Part shown: piece by piece, positions 33,273 to 44,684 of the stretch
Layout of the letters: each line of letters starts with the position of its first letter
How positions within the stretch are numbered: position 1 is the stretch's first letter
Assembly: GCA_015501075.1 (NCBI GenBank)
Contig: JADNYJ010000005.1
Span: forward strand, 558,001 to 622,000
Direction: 5' to 3'
Length of the DNA: 64,000 nucleotides
DNA from: Gymnopilus junonius
Lineage: Eukaryota > Basidiomycota > Agaricomycetes > Agaricales > Galerinaceae
Program-made: the position numbers and the translations under genes
Notes under the pieces: generated by a model
What the model saw: only the letters and a program-made list of their open reading frames with translations
Databases searched by the model: none
Told to the model about the DNA's origin: nothing

Positions 33273-33599
33273 AGGGGGAAAGTGAAAAGACTCATGGAGA
33301 GTGATGCATCGTGGGCATGATGATAACGCATCATCATGGCCAAATCATCGAAAGGTGAGGCATTGAGGATGATGGAGAGCATCTTCAAGAGATATCTCAG
33401 TGTCCTGAAGCAATGATCTATTCTTGGATGGATGGTAACTATCCCATGCTGATCGTGGATGTTTACCTGTTAGGTGGGTATAATCGCCACACAAAACCCC
33501 ACCTAAAGATAAGTTAAGTTGGCATTTGTGTCACCAAAGAATGTGATGTTAGCAGGAACAAATAAATATTTGTTCATAAGTGAAAAGTTGGGACAAGAT
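33273..33599. other. Possible 5' flank of the outer KDZ transposon
   Basis: The sequence upstream of the displaced exons contains short open text on the minus strand but no recognised gene. The outer end of the older KDZ element should lie here or has been lost; I see no inverted match to the 10-11 kb region. Confidence 0.3.
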
Positions 33600-34399
33600 C
33601 AGGCTCCTAAAACCAGCCTCTAGTATCACTCGCAAGAGCTTCACCTGAGAGCGGGACACAGTGTTGCATCAGAGAAATACAAATATTTTGACACACAAAC
33701 AAATGTACAAACAAACCTAAGAGCTCAAGCTCGCGATATAGAGGCTGGCATTTTATAGATTCACGTGATCTGCATGGGCAACCATCTTGTGGGCTGTTAA
33801 TCCAATAATTCTTTCAAGTACTTATTAAGTTCCTTCCCCCATATTTATGCAAATTAGGTGTGAGTTTTCTTTAATAATGTGTCTACCATTACTGGTTACC
33901 ATAATTCTAGTGTGAATGAGCAGGAGAGCCATATTTTTGCATACAATTAGGTGAACCCATTCACTTGCACTCATTACAATTTACAATAACACCATGGGAA
34001 GGTTACCTTTGCATGTTTCTAATTTATTCAAGTGGCGTAATTCCTAATTGTGCCAATTGTATTTATCTTTAACTGTTTGAACATGTGGCATGGCTAAATC
34101 GACATGAGGAAAGGGGTTTACCTCCTAATTGTAGTGGACAAGGGGGGAAATTCAGCAGTTCCAAATTGGGCATGGTTCTGGTGACGCACCTGTGCATCAC
34201 ACTGTAAAAACAGCCTTGACATTGCTCATGCAGATCACGTGAATCTATAAAATGCCAGCCTCTATATTGCGAGCTTGAGCCCTTAGCTTTGTTTGTACAT
34301 CAAAATATTTGACTGTGTTTGCTCTCTGATGAAACACATGTGTCCTGCTCTCAGATGAAGCTCTTGTGAGTGATACTAGAGGCTGGTTTTAGGAGCCTG
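33600..34399. mobile_element. 800-bp inverted-repeat element, copy 1
   Basis: The ends are CAGGCTCCTAAAACCAGCC and its inverse, GGCTGGTTTTAGGAGCCTG. The inverted arms run inward for well over 150 bp, including CTCTAGTATCACTCGCAAG and GAGGCTGGCATTTTATAG. A second copy at 37871-38654 is nearly identical. It has no coding capacity, so it depends on a transposase made elsewhere. No direct flanking duplication is evident. Confidence 0.85.
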
Positions 34400-34515
34400 T
34401 ATTTGAACTAGCTTCTGCATAGGTCCATATTTGTTGATATAGGATACAATAATGATACTCATTTATTGCCAAATCAACAAAGTCACATGATAAATTTTAG
34501 TCACACTGCCACATA

Positions 34516-35184
34516 AAGTGCCGGCAAATAATATTGCGGGTTGGGGATTTCTTAAAAATGACAGGAATAAGTTATTAGATTTTATTGATATAGGGCCTTG
34601 TGTTCACAGATACCTCTTCTTACGACACCCACAAATGTTTGAACTCCCGCAGAATAAATTGACATTCTGAGAGAGGATACCAGAAAGTTGCAAATTTCAG
34701 GACTACTAAGAAAGCCAGTAATATAGTTAAGAAAATCACCCAAGATACTACTCCTTTGCCTGATCATAGAATACTTTAAATGATAAAAAACCGTTCATAG
34801 GATAAGAAGATTTTCGGCTCACAATGTAACAACTTTGCCCTAAATATGGCCATAATAAGGCAAAACTGCCTATTTTAGCCATCTTCATTGCTGAATATCT
34901 CTTGAATGACAAAAGCCCTGCCTTTGATCTCACTTGAATGTTATTAGAGTAGGAAATATCTATCCACTGACCCATTTTCAGCCATATTCCATAAAATTCA
35001 GTTGATGGCAGGTAATATTTTTCGCACTATTTCCCTTGTACCTATGCAGTATCTGAATATTTTAGTTCTTTCAATTTGTGGAACTGATCTATATCAATGT
35101 AGTTCTTAAATATATTTTTACTCCAAATGTTTTACCATACCGGTATTGCGCAACAGGTACCCGCAATACTTTTTGCCGTCACTT
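34516..35184. mobile_element. 669-bp TA-flanked MITE
   Basis: The ends are AAGTGCCGGCAAATAATATT and the inverse of AAGTGACGGCAAAAAGTATT; both then continue GCGGGT. TA borders both ends (34514-34515 and 35185-35186), which suits a Tc1/mariner or pogo type of target. The inside is AT-rich with no gene. Confidence 0.7.
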
Positions 35185-35510
35185 TACCACCAACATAGTA
35201 CATAGTGACCCCACATAATTAGCTAACATCATGGAAGCAACACTGATTCACTCCTCTCTTGCCAGTCCCTGATACTGGGGTCGAGCTGCCTGGTGCTGGC
35301 GGCATAACCACCAGCTGAACCCTGGGCATGTCATGATCACGTATGGTGTCAAACCTCCTGCAATGAAATTAAGAAGATGTTGTTCCTGCAGCATGAAATT
35401 TGCATATAACATTTCCTAAGCTAGCTAAATAAATTTCACCTTCGAAAGTAAGGAAATACTCATGTCATTGCAACAAGCAAACCTGATGACGATTGAAGCT
35501 CCGAAATTAC

Positions 35511-36453
35511 TAGTGATGGACACGGGTCACCCTCGGGTTGCCCAGAGGTCACCTGCACCTGTACCCATCAAAACCTGTACCCTTGGTCATGGGTATGGGT
35601 ACCTGCCGATATGGGCATGGGTTCTCCGAGGGTTCATACCTGTAGCGGGAGCCCTTGATGGGTGAGAGCCCCAGCCCTGCATGGCATGTTGTATGCCTCG
35701 CGGTGACAGTGAAGATGCCAATTGGTGTCTTCCTGCATGTCGTGAGGGTTGGTAACAGCCAGGGGCATGTGCCTAGGAGGCTAATCAATCCACCTCCAAC
35801 TCACTTTTGCATGTGAGGGAGGTGGAAGGCTGGTGTCAGCATCGGCATGAGGGCGTGATGGACCCACAGCATGGCGCCACCTGCATGAAAATTGCCCATA
35901 CAGTCTGCATGGGCGAAAAACCCCCGACTCACACTTGCAAGTGAGGGAGATGGAGGAGTGGTGGCAGTGGTATGCAGCGAGCATGGTAAGCCTGTCAGAC
36001 TTGTGGACAGGTCATTAGCACAGAAAAAGCAGGAAAAAATAACCAGAACGAGCTCACAATCAGCTTGCAAACCCTTCTGTTACTCACCTGGCCAGGCCTC
36101 CCACTACACGGGTCCCCCCTGCATGTACAGCCCCCATCCAGCACAAAAATGCATGCCCACAGCGCTCAGAGGAGAGCAGGGGCATGCAACTATGATCCGA
36201 GGGGTGAGAGAGAGGGAAGGAGAGGAGGGAAGAGGAAGGGGAGTGGTGGTGGTGACAAGGTGAGACGTGTTGTTGACACATCACCTGGCTAGTTGGAGTT
36301 CGGACATTTCCGGCTGGTTGGTATGGCTGAACCCATACCCATAGGCATGGGTATGGGTTTGGCCTCGGGTGATTTGACACCCACCCGCACCCGTACCCAT
36401 GTCACCTATACCCATGACCTGTGATGGGTTCCCCAAACCCATGTCCATCACTA
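35511..36453. mobile_element. 943-bp hAT-like non-autonomous element
   Basis: It starts TAGTGATGGACACGGGT and ends with the inverse of TAGTGATGGACATGGGT. It is flanked by a perfect 8-bp direct repeat, GAAATTAC (35503-35510 and 36454-36461). An 8-bp duplication and TAGTGATGG-type ends are typical of hAT elements. The arms are rich in CCCATACCCATG-like motifs. No transposase is encoded. Confidence 0.85.
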
Positions 36454-36754
36454 GAAATTACATAACAGATTTCTAATATGGCTCGCACTGCCAGCACGAG
36501 ACTTTCATAATAATATTTAGCTTGTTTAAATCATAAATTAATTCTATTGCACATAAAATGTGTTATTTTCCCCAGATGTGCACTCTGTAGATGCGCAGTT
36601 GAATTTTTTGCTCTCATCCCTCCATCATCACTGGTCAGCCCTCACGGCAGCTTGGTTTCTGTGAAGGAAAGACTGTCTGCCTTTTGATCGGTGTGACCTG
36701 CAATTGAAATAGGTAAAAGTTAGTCAATTAAAGTCACAATGGCACAGATTAGAA

Positions 36755-37810
36755 CAGACTCCAAACCAGTCATGTGGCTTAAATTATATAATTGTTCCAA
36801 AGATCTAGTAAAACTTGAACACAGTTAGTGCCCACTAGCGACTGGCATATCTCATCTTTGGTTTTGTTGGTGGAGCCCTCAGCACAGGATTCTCATGACT
36901 TTTAATCAGTGATATTTAAATCCACTCCCATTGATCATTATCTGACAGCTTGTTGTCTACTTTTCTTTGCTTTCTTCACCTTTTCAGTCCCTTTGTCCAT
37001 TGGATTTGGATCAATGTCCATCTAAACATCTGAATCAGAATCGATGTCCATGGCATCTCCTCTGATTTCTCCTAGATCCTCTTCCTGATTTGATGACAGC
37101 TTGTCCATGATACTTTCTTCTTGATTTGCAAAGTCTGGCATTATTTGCCTATGGTCTGGATTTGCATCTAACAGAGACGGCACTAGTTTCCATAGCCAAG
37201 GCATATTGGTGCACATTTTTTCACTTGTGACTTGCATAAATGAGCCTTTGAGGTATTCCAAGGTTGCCTTCACCATATTAAACTGAAGGCCATACTGTCC
37301 TTCCAACATCAGTACTATTTACCTCAGCACAAAGTCTTTGCCTGAACTCCTCGAAAGCTTAATGAAACACCTCCTTGGGAGCAGCCCTGTGTAAATTTGC
37401 ACATATGTCAGCTAGATCACCTAGTAGAATATATCTTTCTTGAGCAGGTCTTTCGAGGACTCCCTTGATGAAATTTAAGATTGATAAATTGTTATTTGCC
37501 AATGCTTCAAGGACATTTTCGACATCGCTTTGGTGGGACATTAGATGGGAACTATTAAACATACAGAATACACAATTCTCATTCTACTGAAACGCCTTAA
37601 ACACATGGGCTCATGTAGTCAGATAACGATCAATGGGAGCAGATTTAAATATCACTGATTAAAGTCATAAGAATCCCGTGCTGAGGGCTCCACCAAACAA
37701 AACCAAAGACAAGATGTGCCAGTCACTAGTGGGCACTAACTGCATTCAAGTTTCACTAGATCTTCAGAACAATTATATAATCTAAGCCCATGCGACTGGT
37801 TTGGAGTCTG
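36755..37810. mobile_element. 1.06-kb inverted-repeat element with a gene scrap
   Basis: The ends are CAGACTCCAAACCAGTC and the inverse GACTGGTTTGGAGTCTG. The arms extend about 200 bp inward with modest divergence, down to GATCAATGGGAG-type sequence. GATTAGAA occurs directly on the left and one base away on the right, an 8-bp duplication. The ends resemble those of the 800-bp family (CAGGCTCC...AAACCAG). Inside is a minus-strand gene fragment at 37022-37562. Confidence 0.78.
37022..37562 (-). pseudogene. DUF6589-like transposon protein, N-terminal fragment
   Basis: Two minus-strand pieces in different frames read HQSDVENVLEALANNNLSIL and FIKGVLERPAQERYILLGDL (37562-37359), then YGLQFNMVKATLEYLKG and MPWLWKLVPSLLDANPDHRQ with an acidic end MDIDSDSD (37309-37022). 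This resembles the N-terminal part of large DUF6589-type proteins that are common in Agaricomycete transposons. That is an impression from motif spacing, not a search. The body of the protein is absent. Confidence 0.4.
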
Positions 37811-38654
37811 GGATTAGAACAGCAAGATACGACTCACAATGTTGTGCAAACAAGAAAGCCCCTGCAAGACCAGGCTCCTAAAACCAGCCTCTAGTATCAC
37901 TCGCAAGAGCTTCACCTGAGAGCGGGACACAGTGTTGCATCAGAGAAATACAAATATTTTGACACACAAACAAATGTACAAACAAACCTAAGAGCTCAAG
38001 CTCGCGATATAGAGGCTGGCATTTTATAGATTCACGTGATCTGCATGGGCAACCATCTTGTGGGCTGTTAATCCAATAATTCTTTCAAGTACTTATTAAG
38101 TTCCTTCCCCCATATTTATGCAAATTAGGTGTGAGTTTTCTTTAATAATGTGTCTACCATTACTGGTTACCATAATTCTAGTGTGAATGAGCAGGAGAGC
38201 CATATTTTTGCATACAATTAGGTGAACCCATTCACTTGCACTCATTACAATTTACAATAACACCATGGGAAGGTTACCTTTGCATGTTTCTAATTTATTC
38301 AAGTGGCGTAATTCCTAATTGTGCCAATTGTATTTATCTTTAACTGTTTGAACATGTGGCATGGCTAAATCGACATGAGGAAAGGGGTTTACCTCCTAAT
38401 TGTAGTGGACAAGGGGGGAAATTCAGCAGTTCCAAATTGGGCATGGTTCTGGTGACGCACCTGTGCGTCACACTGTAAAAACAGCCTTGACATTGCTCAT
38501 GCAGATCACGTGAATCTATAAAATGCCAGCCTCTATATCGCGAGCTTGAGCCCTTAGCTTTGTTTGTACATCAAAATATTTGACTGTGTTTGCTCTCTGA
38601 TGAAACACATGTGTCCCGCTCTCAGATGAAGCTCTTGCGAGCGATACTAGAGGC

Positions 38655-40411
38655 TAGGTTCGGAGCAAGCCCTTGCTCCGGTCCGGGAACCGGACACCTT
38701 CGCAGAAGGGGCTTGGGACAAACTGCCGAAAACAGAGGGGACGTTTAAGCTTGCCTCTCTTTCCACAATCATAGACAGCGTGCACAAAAAATAGATAGAC
38801 AACTAATTTCGATCTTTGGAAATGTGTACCCATTTTTTAAATGATGCAATACTTAGCGGAATGAAAGCTATTCTGTCTACCACTTGTGTCACAGTTAGGA
38901 CTGGTAGGCCATTACTGGTGCCTCTAAAATCATGCTTTTTGCATCGTTTTTTTTCTGTTGACAGCTATTACTACCCAAAAGGTCGGGTGATGTAAAAGAG
39001 ATTTGGTTGATCGGTTCCTACATCGAGTCCCCAGAAGGGTCGATGGCCATATCCGAGCGTGTTCCAGATGAGATCGAATGTCGATGTCCTTGCCATGGCA
39101 GTGCAAGCAACCACAGGAATTTCGTATCCCGTGTAGTTGCGGAGGGTGTTGAGCTTGCGATATAGTGGCCGAAAGTCCTCTCCACCCCATTCATCAATGC
39201 AGTGGGCCTCATCGGCGACCACAGCAGTTAGGCGGGTGCGGAAACGCGAGTCCTTCCAGAGTTTTTGAAAGCTCTCCGAGAGTGCCATCTCTGGGGACAT
39301 GTACACGATAGCGGCTGTTGTTCGGACCTCCTTCCAAAGACCGACCGTTTTCGTAGTGTCTTCATTGATAACGAGGGCTTGGATACCCTTTGCCATAGCT
39401 TGCTGAGCCTAAGACATGAAATAAGCATTAAGAAAGAGGATACACTGTGGAAGGCGTACCTGGTCGCGTTCCAGCGCTTTCAAAGGGCTAATAACAATAA
39501 CTAGCTTCCCTTTTCCTCCTAGAACAGCGAGCCCTTCAAAAATGAGGCTTTTTCCATAGCCAGTGCCAGCACAGAAGATGCTGTCGTACCCTTGAAGTAT
39601 TCGGTGTATTAAGTGGACTTGCCAGTCATCCGGCATGTAGGAAAGCTTCAATTTGTCGATAAGAGTTGAAGGTATTGATGTTAACGATAACTCTGGTGGT
39701 AAGTTCGTTTTGATTCCGCGTAGGCATTGAGAGTTGTTGTGCTTTCTTCGACGAGGTGTTTCCAAGGGAGTGAGCAAAGCGGTTGACCTAGAAGGGGTCG
39801 ACGGCTGCATTCTGGTTGATGGAGAACGATCCCTGTGTGGTGTAGAAGGGCTCTGAGTTGTATTGGAACCTCCTCGATGCTTGGAAGGGGTGGTGGGCTG
39901 AGGAGTTGGATGGGGAGCTGATGGGGGATCTGAGGTCAATATTGCCGAGCTCATAGTGACACGAAGAGAAGGATCTGTGCCAAAATTCTTTGTCAAATCA
40001 ATAATGCGATGCCAATAATCAATTTGAAGCTTACCTGGAGGTCGGATGGTATGATTTGAGCGAACCAAGTGAGGGTGATTAAAAGTGGATGAAGGTCGAA
40101 AAGACGGTGTAAAATGACTAGGAAGGTGTTGAGGTAAAATAGATTAAAATTGAGAATAAGATAAAGTGATATCGAATTAAGAAGCTAGTAGAGTTTCATG
40201 TCGAACGAGGGAGAGGTGGTGTCGCCAGAAATTCGCAAACGTCCCTACGGTTTTTGGCACTTAGGATCAAGCCCCTCCTGCGGAGGTACTGTAAGTCTGT
40301 ACAAACACGAAAATTACTGTAAACGGACGGAGTAAACAAAGATCCTTCCTAATCCGTTTTGTTTACGCTACAAACAAAACCTCCGCAGGACGGTGGCTTG
40401 GAACGAACCTA
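38655..40411. mobile_element. 1.76-kb inverted-repeat element carrying a RecQ-like helicase
   Basis: The ends are TAGGTTCGGAGCAAGCC and the inverse of TAGGTTCGTTCCAAGCC. The flanks carry a 9-bp direct repeat ACTAGAGGC (38646-38654 and 40412-40420), whose single-copy state is seen in copy 1 of the interrupted 800-bp element. Subterminal inverted blocks match as well: ACCTTCGCAGAAGGGGCTTG on the left against the inverse of ACCTCCGCAGGAGGGGCTTG on the right. The only gene inside is the helicase fragment. No known transposase is visible. Confidence 0.85.
38971..40068 (-). CDS. RecQ-type helicase, N-terminal ATPase lobe only
   Basis: Three minus-strand exons encode a Ser/Pro/Thr-rich N-terminus, then WQVHLIHRILQGYDSIFCAG and TGYGKSLIFEG (Walker A, motif I), VIVISPLKALERDQ (motif Ia), VYMSPEMALSESF, VVADEAHCIDEWGGEDFRPL (DEAH box with the RecQ aromatic-rich loop) and VVACTAMART (motif III region). 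The frame ends at NLFYITRPFG, so the second RecA-like lobe, the RQC and the HRDC domains are missing. An intron of about 52 bp lies after ALERDQ (GTACGC...TTAG). As it stands the protein could bind ATP but is unlikely to unwind DNA. RecQ-like genes are multicopy in many fungi, especially near telomeres. Confidence 0.78.
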
Positions 40412-40436
40412 ACTAGAGGCTGGTTTTAGGAGCCTG

Positions 40437-41078
40437 GTTCAAATAGGCGATCTTGTAGTTCAGGGTATAAGATCTACAGATAGTGAAGAAGCTGGCCAGG
40501 CTGCTTTGCCGTACAGATAGGTCTAATAGGCAACAGGGTTCTATAGATAAACAGAGCTCTTGCCTTTGATGGAAGTGTATAATGACTTGGTGTCAAATCT
40601 TATAGATGGGTACGCCGAGCTTCTGACATGGGACTCCATGATGATGATGGGAAGGACAACTTGAAGGAACACACAGCCAGCTTCAGCATTCGGTTTCAGC
40701 GCAGGACCCAATATCGTGGCGCGATGAGTTCCCATAACTCATCTAGAAATTGCCTATGGTGTCAAGCCTTTCATACAGGAGTAGCCAAGAAGTAGCAGAG
40801 GTGATTGGTAGTAACCAAGTGGTAAACGAATATCATCACGATATCATGAATCATCATAGGATTTCCATGTCGCGGAAGCTCGCGTTTGCGCACTAAGAAT
40901 TTCCATAAAGTTAGACATAGATAACATTGTCAAATCCATCTTGTAGTGGGCGGTGGTAAGGTGTCCGAATGCTGTCGAAGTTTAGATGAAAGTTTGAAAG
41001 ATCATTTTAGTGTCCTTTATTTAAGTAATCAGGGTTGGGGTTGAATTTGATGCATGCATTCCAACTCAATCTCATGAC
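40437..41078. other. Boundary between transposon island and host genes
   Basis: No gene or element is recognised. It presumably holds the NTAQ1 promoter at its right side. Confidence 0.4.
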
Positions 41079-41974
41079 ATGATTCCTGCTCTTCCCCCTG
41101 ATAGTGTTTATACTAGCTGCTATTGTGAAGAAAATATCTACCTTTTATCCAAATCATTTTTTGATGATGAAGAAATGAGAAGTTTATGGGAGATCTACGT
41201 GATCTTTGTATCGAATGACAACAAGACGGTCGGCATCTCCTCGCTACAAGGACTCAGAACAGAAATTAATTTACACTATCCCAACAGGTTGCATTATGGC
41301 ACCAGAAAGCAGCCCGCTCTACGGACGCTGCAGTGGTTTGGGATTATCATGTTATCCTCATACTTCGATCACGCAAGTCGCGTATGAAGATTGAACGAAT
41401 CGGCGAGGAACAGCATAGTTGGGTGTATGATTTTGATACTCGCCTTTTAGCACCGTGCCAATGGAAGGGTGAGTCGATTGCTGGTGCCCACGATGCAAAT
41501 CTTTCTGAAAATGCAACGCAATAGAATACCTCAACCTAACTTTTCCAGACGGTCTTCTGCACACCTACGAAAGGCGAGTGTGAGGAATCTGGTTATACCG
41601 ATTGAATAATGCCTCACCAACCAAAACTACGCAGCCAGTTCCGAGTGATTCCAGTGGTCCTTTTCCTGCAGCACTTCGCGTCTGATAGATCTCACATGGT
41701 AAGCGCCTGTCTAAGCAACAGTGACCACACTGACGTTCATGAACCACAGCTTGTAGGTCAAAAGATCATCGAGTCGAATGCATTACAACTGAAAGAAACT
41801 GACGCCATCTATTTTTCACCTCCCCCCCCTTATGCGCCTATTTGTGGGCCTAGGGCATTGCAGGAAGGTATTACCCATAACTTGATGTCGCATTATGTCG
41901 TCATGGTAGAGACTGAGGGCCCTTATGGTGTTGTACTAGACAGGGAAGGCGTAGATAGATTTTTCACCCAATGA
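41079..41974 (+). CDS. NTAQ1: Protein N-terminal glutamine amidohydrolase
   Basis: Five exons (41079-41228, 41288-41468, 41525-41579, 41635-41698, 41750-41974) join in frame to 224 residues, close to the family size of about 205. The catalytic Cys is in VYTSCYCEENIYLL near the start, the His in VVWDYHVILIL and the Asp in WVYDFDTRL. Later family landmarks are LQHFASDRSHM and the proline run FSPPPPYAPI. The enzyme converts an N-terminal Gln of a protein to Glu, which is then arginylated, feeding the Arg/N-degron pathway in cytosol and nucleus. All introns are GT-AG and 51-59 bp. It is the first clear host gene after the transposon island. The gene ends 174 bp before the next start. Confidence 0.9.
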
Positions 41975-42148
41975 AAGTTCCGGGCTTTATTTGTACACGG
42001 GAAAGTATGTGTGTGACAGCTACCCATTGTCACTCAACCGTCACCTTCAGCTTCAGATTTTTGGATCCAAGTTCGTCGCAGGTCCAACAACTCTCAGTCA
42101 TTGCTCTTTATTTCTTCTTTTTTTGGAATTTTCAACATCTTTTGCGGC

Positions 42149-43555
42149 ATGTCTTCCATCCCATCAACGTCGAGCTCTATAAACGGTTATTCTCCTCATC
42201 CTAACGGGTCGACCTCGCACAGCGAAGTGGCCGCCGAAGCCACCTCCATTGACACGAGTGCCAGTTCACCTTCATCTTCGAGCTATCCTACCAATGGATA
42301 TCCGCAGTAAGTTGCACACTCAAATCACGTCTGCGGCGCGTCATTTGTATCAAGTATCTTCTTCGTGGCTGTCGGTGTTGATAAGTTGATTCTCGTCAGG
42401 GCCCCATACCAAAACTCTCATAACGAAGAAATCGTGAGCCATTTGTACCATTCAGGCTTCCAAACGGGTGTAAGTAGTATGCTACGTGTCATCTTGGTCT
42501 TCGTTGAGCTTCCTTGTTCTTCAGAATTACGCAGATACAATTCTTGTACGTTTTCATTACATTCTGACTCGCGTGGCGCTGATTTTCTGCACGGCGTAGC
42601 ATGTTCATCAGAATGTATACCGCCTACACGCCATTATACTTTCTCGATCTCCATTTCTTGCACATCTCATGTCCACGTCCCCACATACAAATGGTCCACG
42701 CGTTATATATGTCCACCTGGATCAGGAGCCGGAAGTTACCCAAGAGGTACGTACTTCGGTCATCCTCGAACCCCGTAAATGGAGCTCATTTATCTATCAA
42801 CTTTCAAATAGGGTTTTGCCATAGGTAATATTTTTTGACTTGCAGAATTACAAAACCATATAAAATGAATCCTTTTTTTTTAGCCCTGGGTTACCTTTAC
42901 TCGGCCATATCCCTCAATCTTATTCGACCTGAAAATGCACGAGGTGTCTTGGCGGCAGGATGTTTGTTAAGCGGCATGGACGAACTCTGCCAATACGCCT
43001 ACAACGTGTGTAGACAGTCCATGTCCGTGGAGACCATTGGAGGGTGGGTCGACTTTATCGACGCCCTACCTTCGCAGACAGATGGAACAACTACCCCTGA
43101 ACTTCCTTCGACGTCGATATTTGGACAATACGCGCAAAGATTGCGCGACGACGTCTTCCATTTCCTCGTGGTGACACTTCCAGAAGTCCTTGAAGTCCAA
43201 CGCGCTCCTCAAGAACCATCCTCAGGCCCAAGTGGGCGTGACATTCTATTACAGATTTATTCGCGCGTGCCTTTTGAGATGTTCAAAAGCGCCATTGAAT
43301 CTCCCACTTTCATAATTGGTGAGTAACAGAAAACGCCAAAACTAATATCTGACTTCATTTCGGGCAATAGGTTCCGACCAGGCTCGCTTCAAGTTCGCAA
43401 AAGACGCGATTGAATTACGCAAGAGGGGCATCGCTCGGGGTCTTGGTGCTGAAGAAACAGTGGTTCTGGCATTCGGACAGGGCACATTTGGGAGCAGCGC
43501 GGTACACATTACGCGGAAGATGCGCAAGAGGCCATTGTGGAAGGTGAACTCGTAG
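42149..43555 (+). CDS. BTB/POZ domain protein, germ-cell-less-like
   Basis: Seven exons (42149-42306, 42400-42469, 42525-42545, 42612-42746, 42812-42824, 42884-43318, 43371-43555) give a frame with a Ser/Thr-rich N-terminus, then VSHLYHSGFQTG, NYADTIL and VYRLHAIILSRSPFLAHLM. That is the BTB/POZ signature, with the DI/L core and the HxxIL-S-S-F motif. LGYLYSAISLNLIRPENARG and AAGCLLSGMDELCQYAYNVC continue it, and a conserved C-terminus ends KMRKRPLWKVNS. BTB proteins of this type usually dimerise and serve as adaptors, often for cullin-3 ligases. The partner here is unknown. One exon is only 13 nt long and another 21 nt. I do not know the gene by name. Confidence 0.75.
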
Positions 43556-43981
43556 AGAGGATGTATTGTAGTTGTCAATGTATATTTGTATGGGTAGATA
43601 TTTTCTTGCCTCGGAAACGTGGCTAAAACGTGGGGTTGTGCGTGGGATGGCGGAAAGAGGTCGAAAAAGGCAGATCCCTACCATAAATGGGAAAGCGCCG
43701 GGGATTGCCACAGAGTTTTTAGGCTTTCAAATGGCAGATTTGACATGTCTTCCGAAGAGTGAGCCGTCGGGAGAGTATATAAACCAACTGCGACTCGTTT
43801 CTCTTTCAAAAGTGTTCACTTACCTCTCCAGTGTAGCTTCTCTTCCTGCGCCACTATCGATGGAAATGTTCCCATGGACCCGAGACGCGCTAATCACGGG
43901 AGCCAGGCCTCGATAAAGTCCATGTTATAAGAACACGACCATGCCTTCGTGTCTGGGTGCACATATTCGCCGGGCCTTCTT

Positions 43982-44684
43982 ATGGCATCCACCACCTACG
44001 ATCTCTTTTTCACAGGAAGAGATGATCCCAGAAGTTGTGTTATCATCGGTGAAGACACTAAGCCCATCTACTTTTGCTTTGAGACCGGTGAACGCAATCT
44101 CCTGACTCCTAATGTACGGACGATGGTCAGTCCCAAATTGGTCTTGGTACCTAACTTATGGACCTCCCTCTGCTTCGTTAGGTCTACCGAAATAACAAGG
44201 AGGTCTGCGCCAAACTCGAATGGAGTCCGGGCAATCATCTTGGTGGCGCAACCATTGGGAATCGTTCAATGCCCATGTCCCAGCTCGTCCTTGCAGGTTC
44301 CTCTAACAGGTACATCCCACATTTCGTCACCGGTAAAACAATACATTGACGATGCGGATGCATTCCGACGTTTTCCCAAGTGCACGCGCGTTCATTTCTT
44401 CTGACGGCAAAAAGTTTGAATGGAGACGCAGTCTAGATGATCCCACTTCATATGATGTTTGTGTAATTGACGCATTTTGGCCTTCGCATTCTCAAATGGT
44501 TCTTCGTACATAGCTTTACGCCTCGCATAACATGCGCATAGCCGTGTTTCGCCGTTATACCCAAGCTACCGTCATTGGTCCTTCGCATGCCGTTCTTCAA
44601 TACACCTTTACCCAGGACTGGTTACTGACTGAAGCCTTGGTTGCCTTGTGTGTTAATCGATGGATAGACCTCCATGGGGTTTAA
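43982..44684 (+). CDS. DUF6593-like small protein
   Basis: About five exons join to a protein that starts MASTTYDLFFTGRDDPRSCV. It continues KPIYFCFETGERNLLTPN, VYRNNKEVCAKLEWSPGNHL, SSDGKKFEWRRSLDDPTSYD and IAVFRRYTQATVIGPSHAVL, ending near VNRWIDLHGV at 44684. The beta-rich layout, with an LEW centre and a DGKxFEWRR strand, resembles the DUF6593 family, which is expanded in basidiomycetes and has no known activity. Internal exon edges (around 44125, 44181, 44310, 44363 and 44450) follow GT-AG signals but were joined by eye. The start at 43982 is the first ATG in this frame. Confidence 0.6.

Larger units (their letters stand above)
37871..40436. mobile_element. 800-bp inverted-repeat element, copy 2 (interrupted)
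   Basis: This copy covers 37871-38654 and 40421-40436. Its left end and body match copy 1 at 33600-34399 almost base for base. The last few bases (TGGTTTTAGGAGCCTG) are displaced by the RecQ-bearing insert at 38655-40411 and one copy of its target duplication. Confidence 0.85.

Noticed and set aside
43572..43916. Plus-strand 114-codon frame between the BTB and DUF6593-like genes
   Set aside because: It starts at the 3' end of the BTB gene, shows no conserved text and lacks splice partners.
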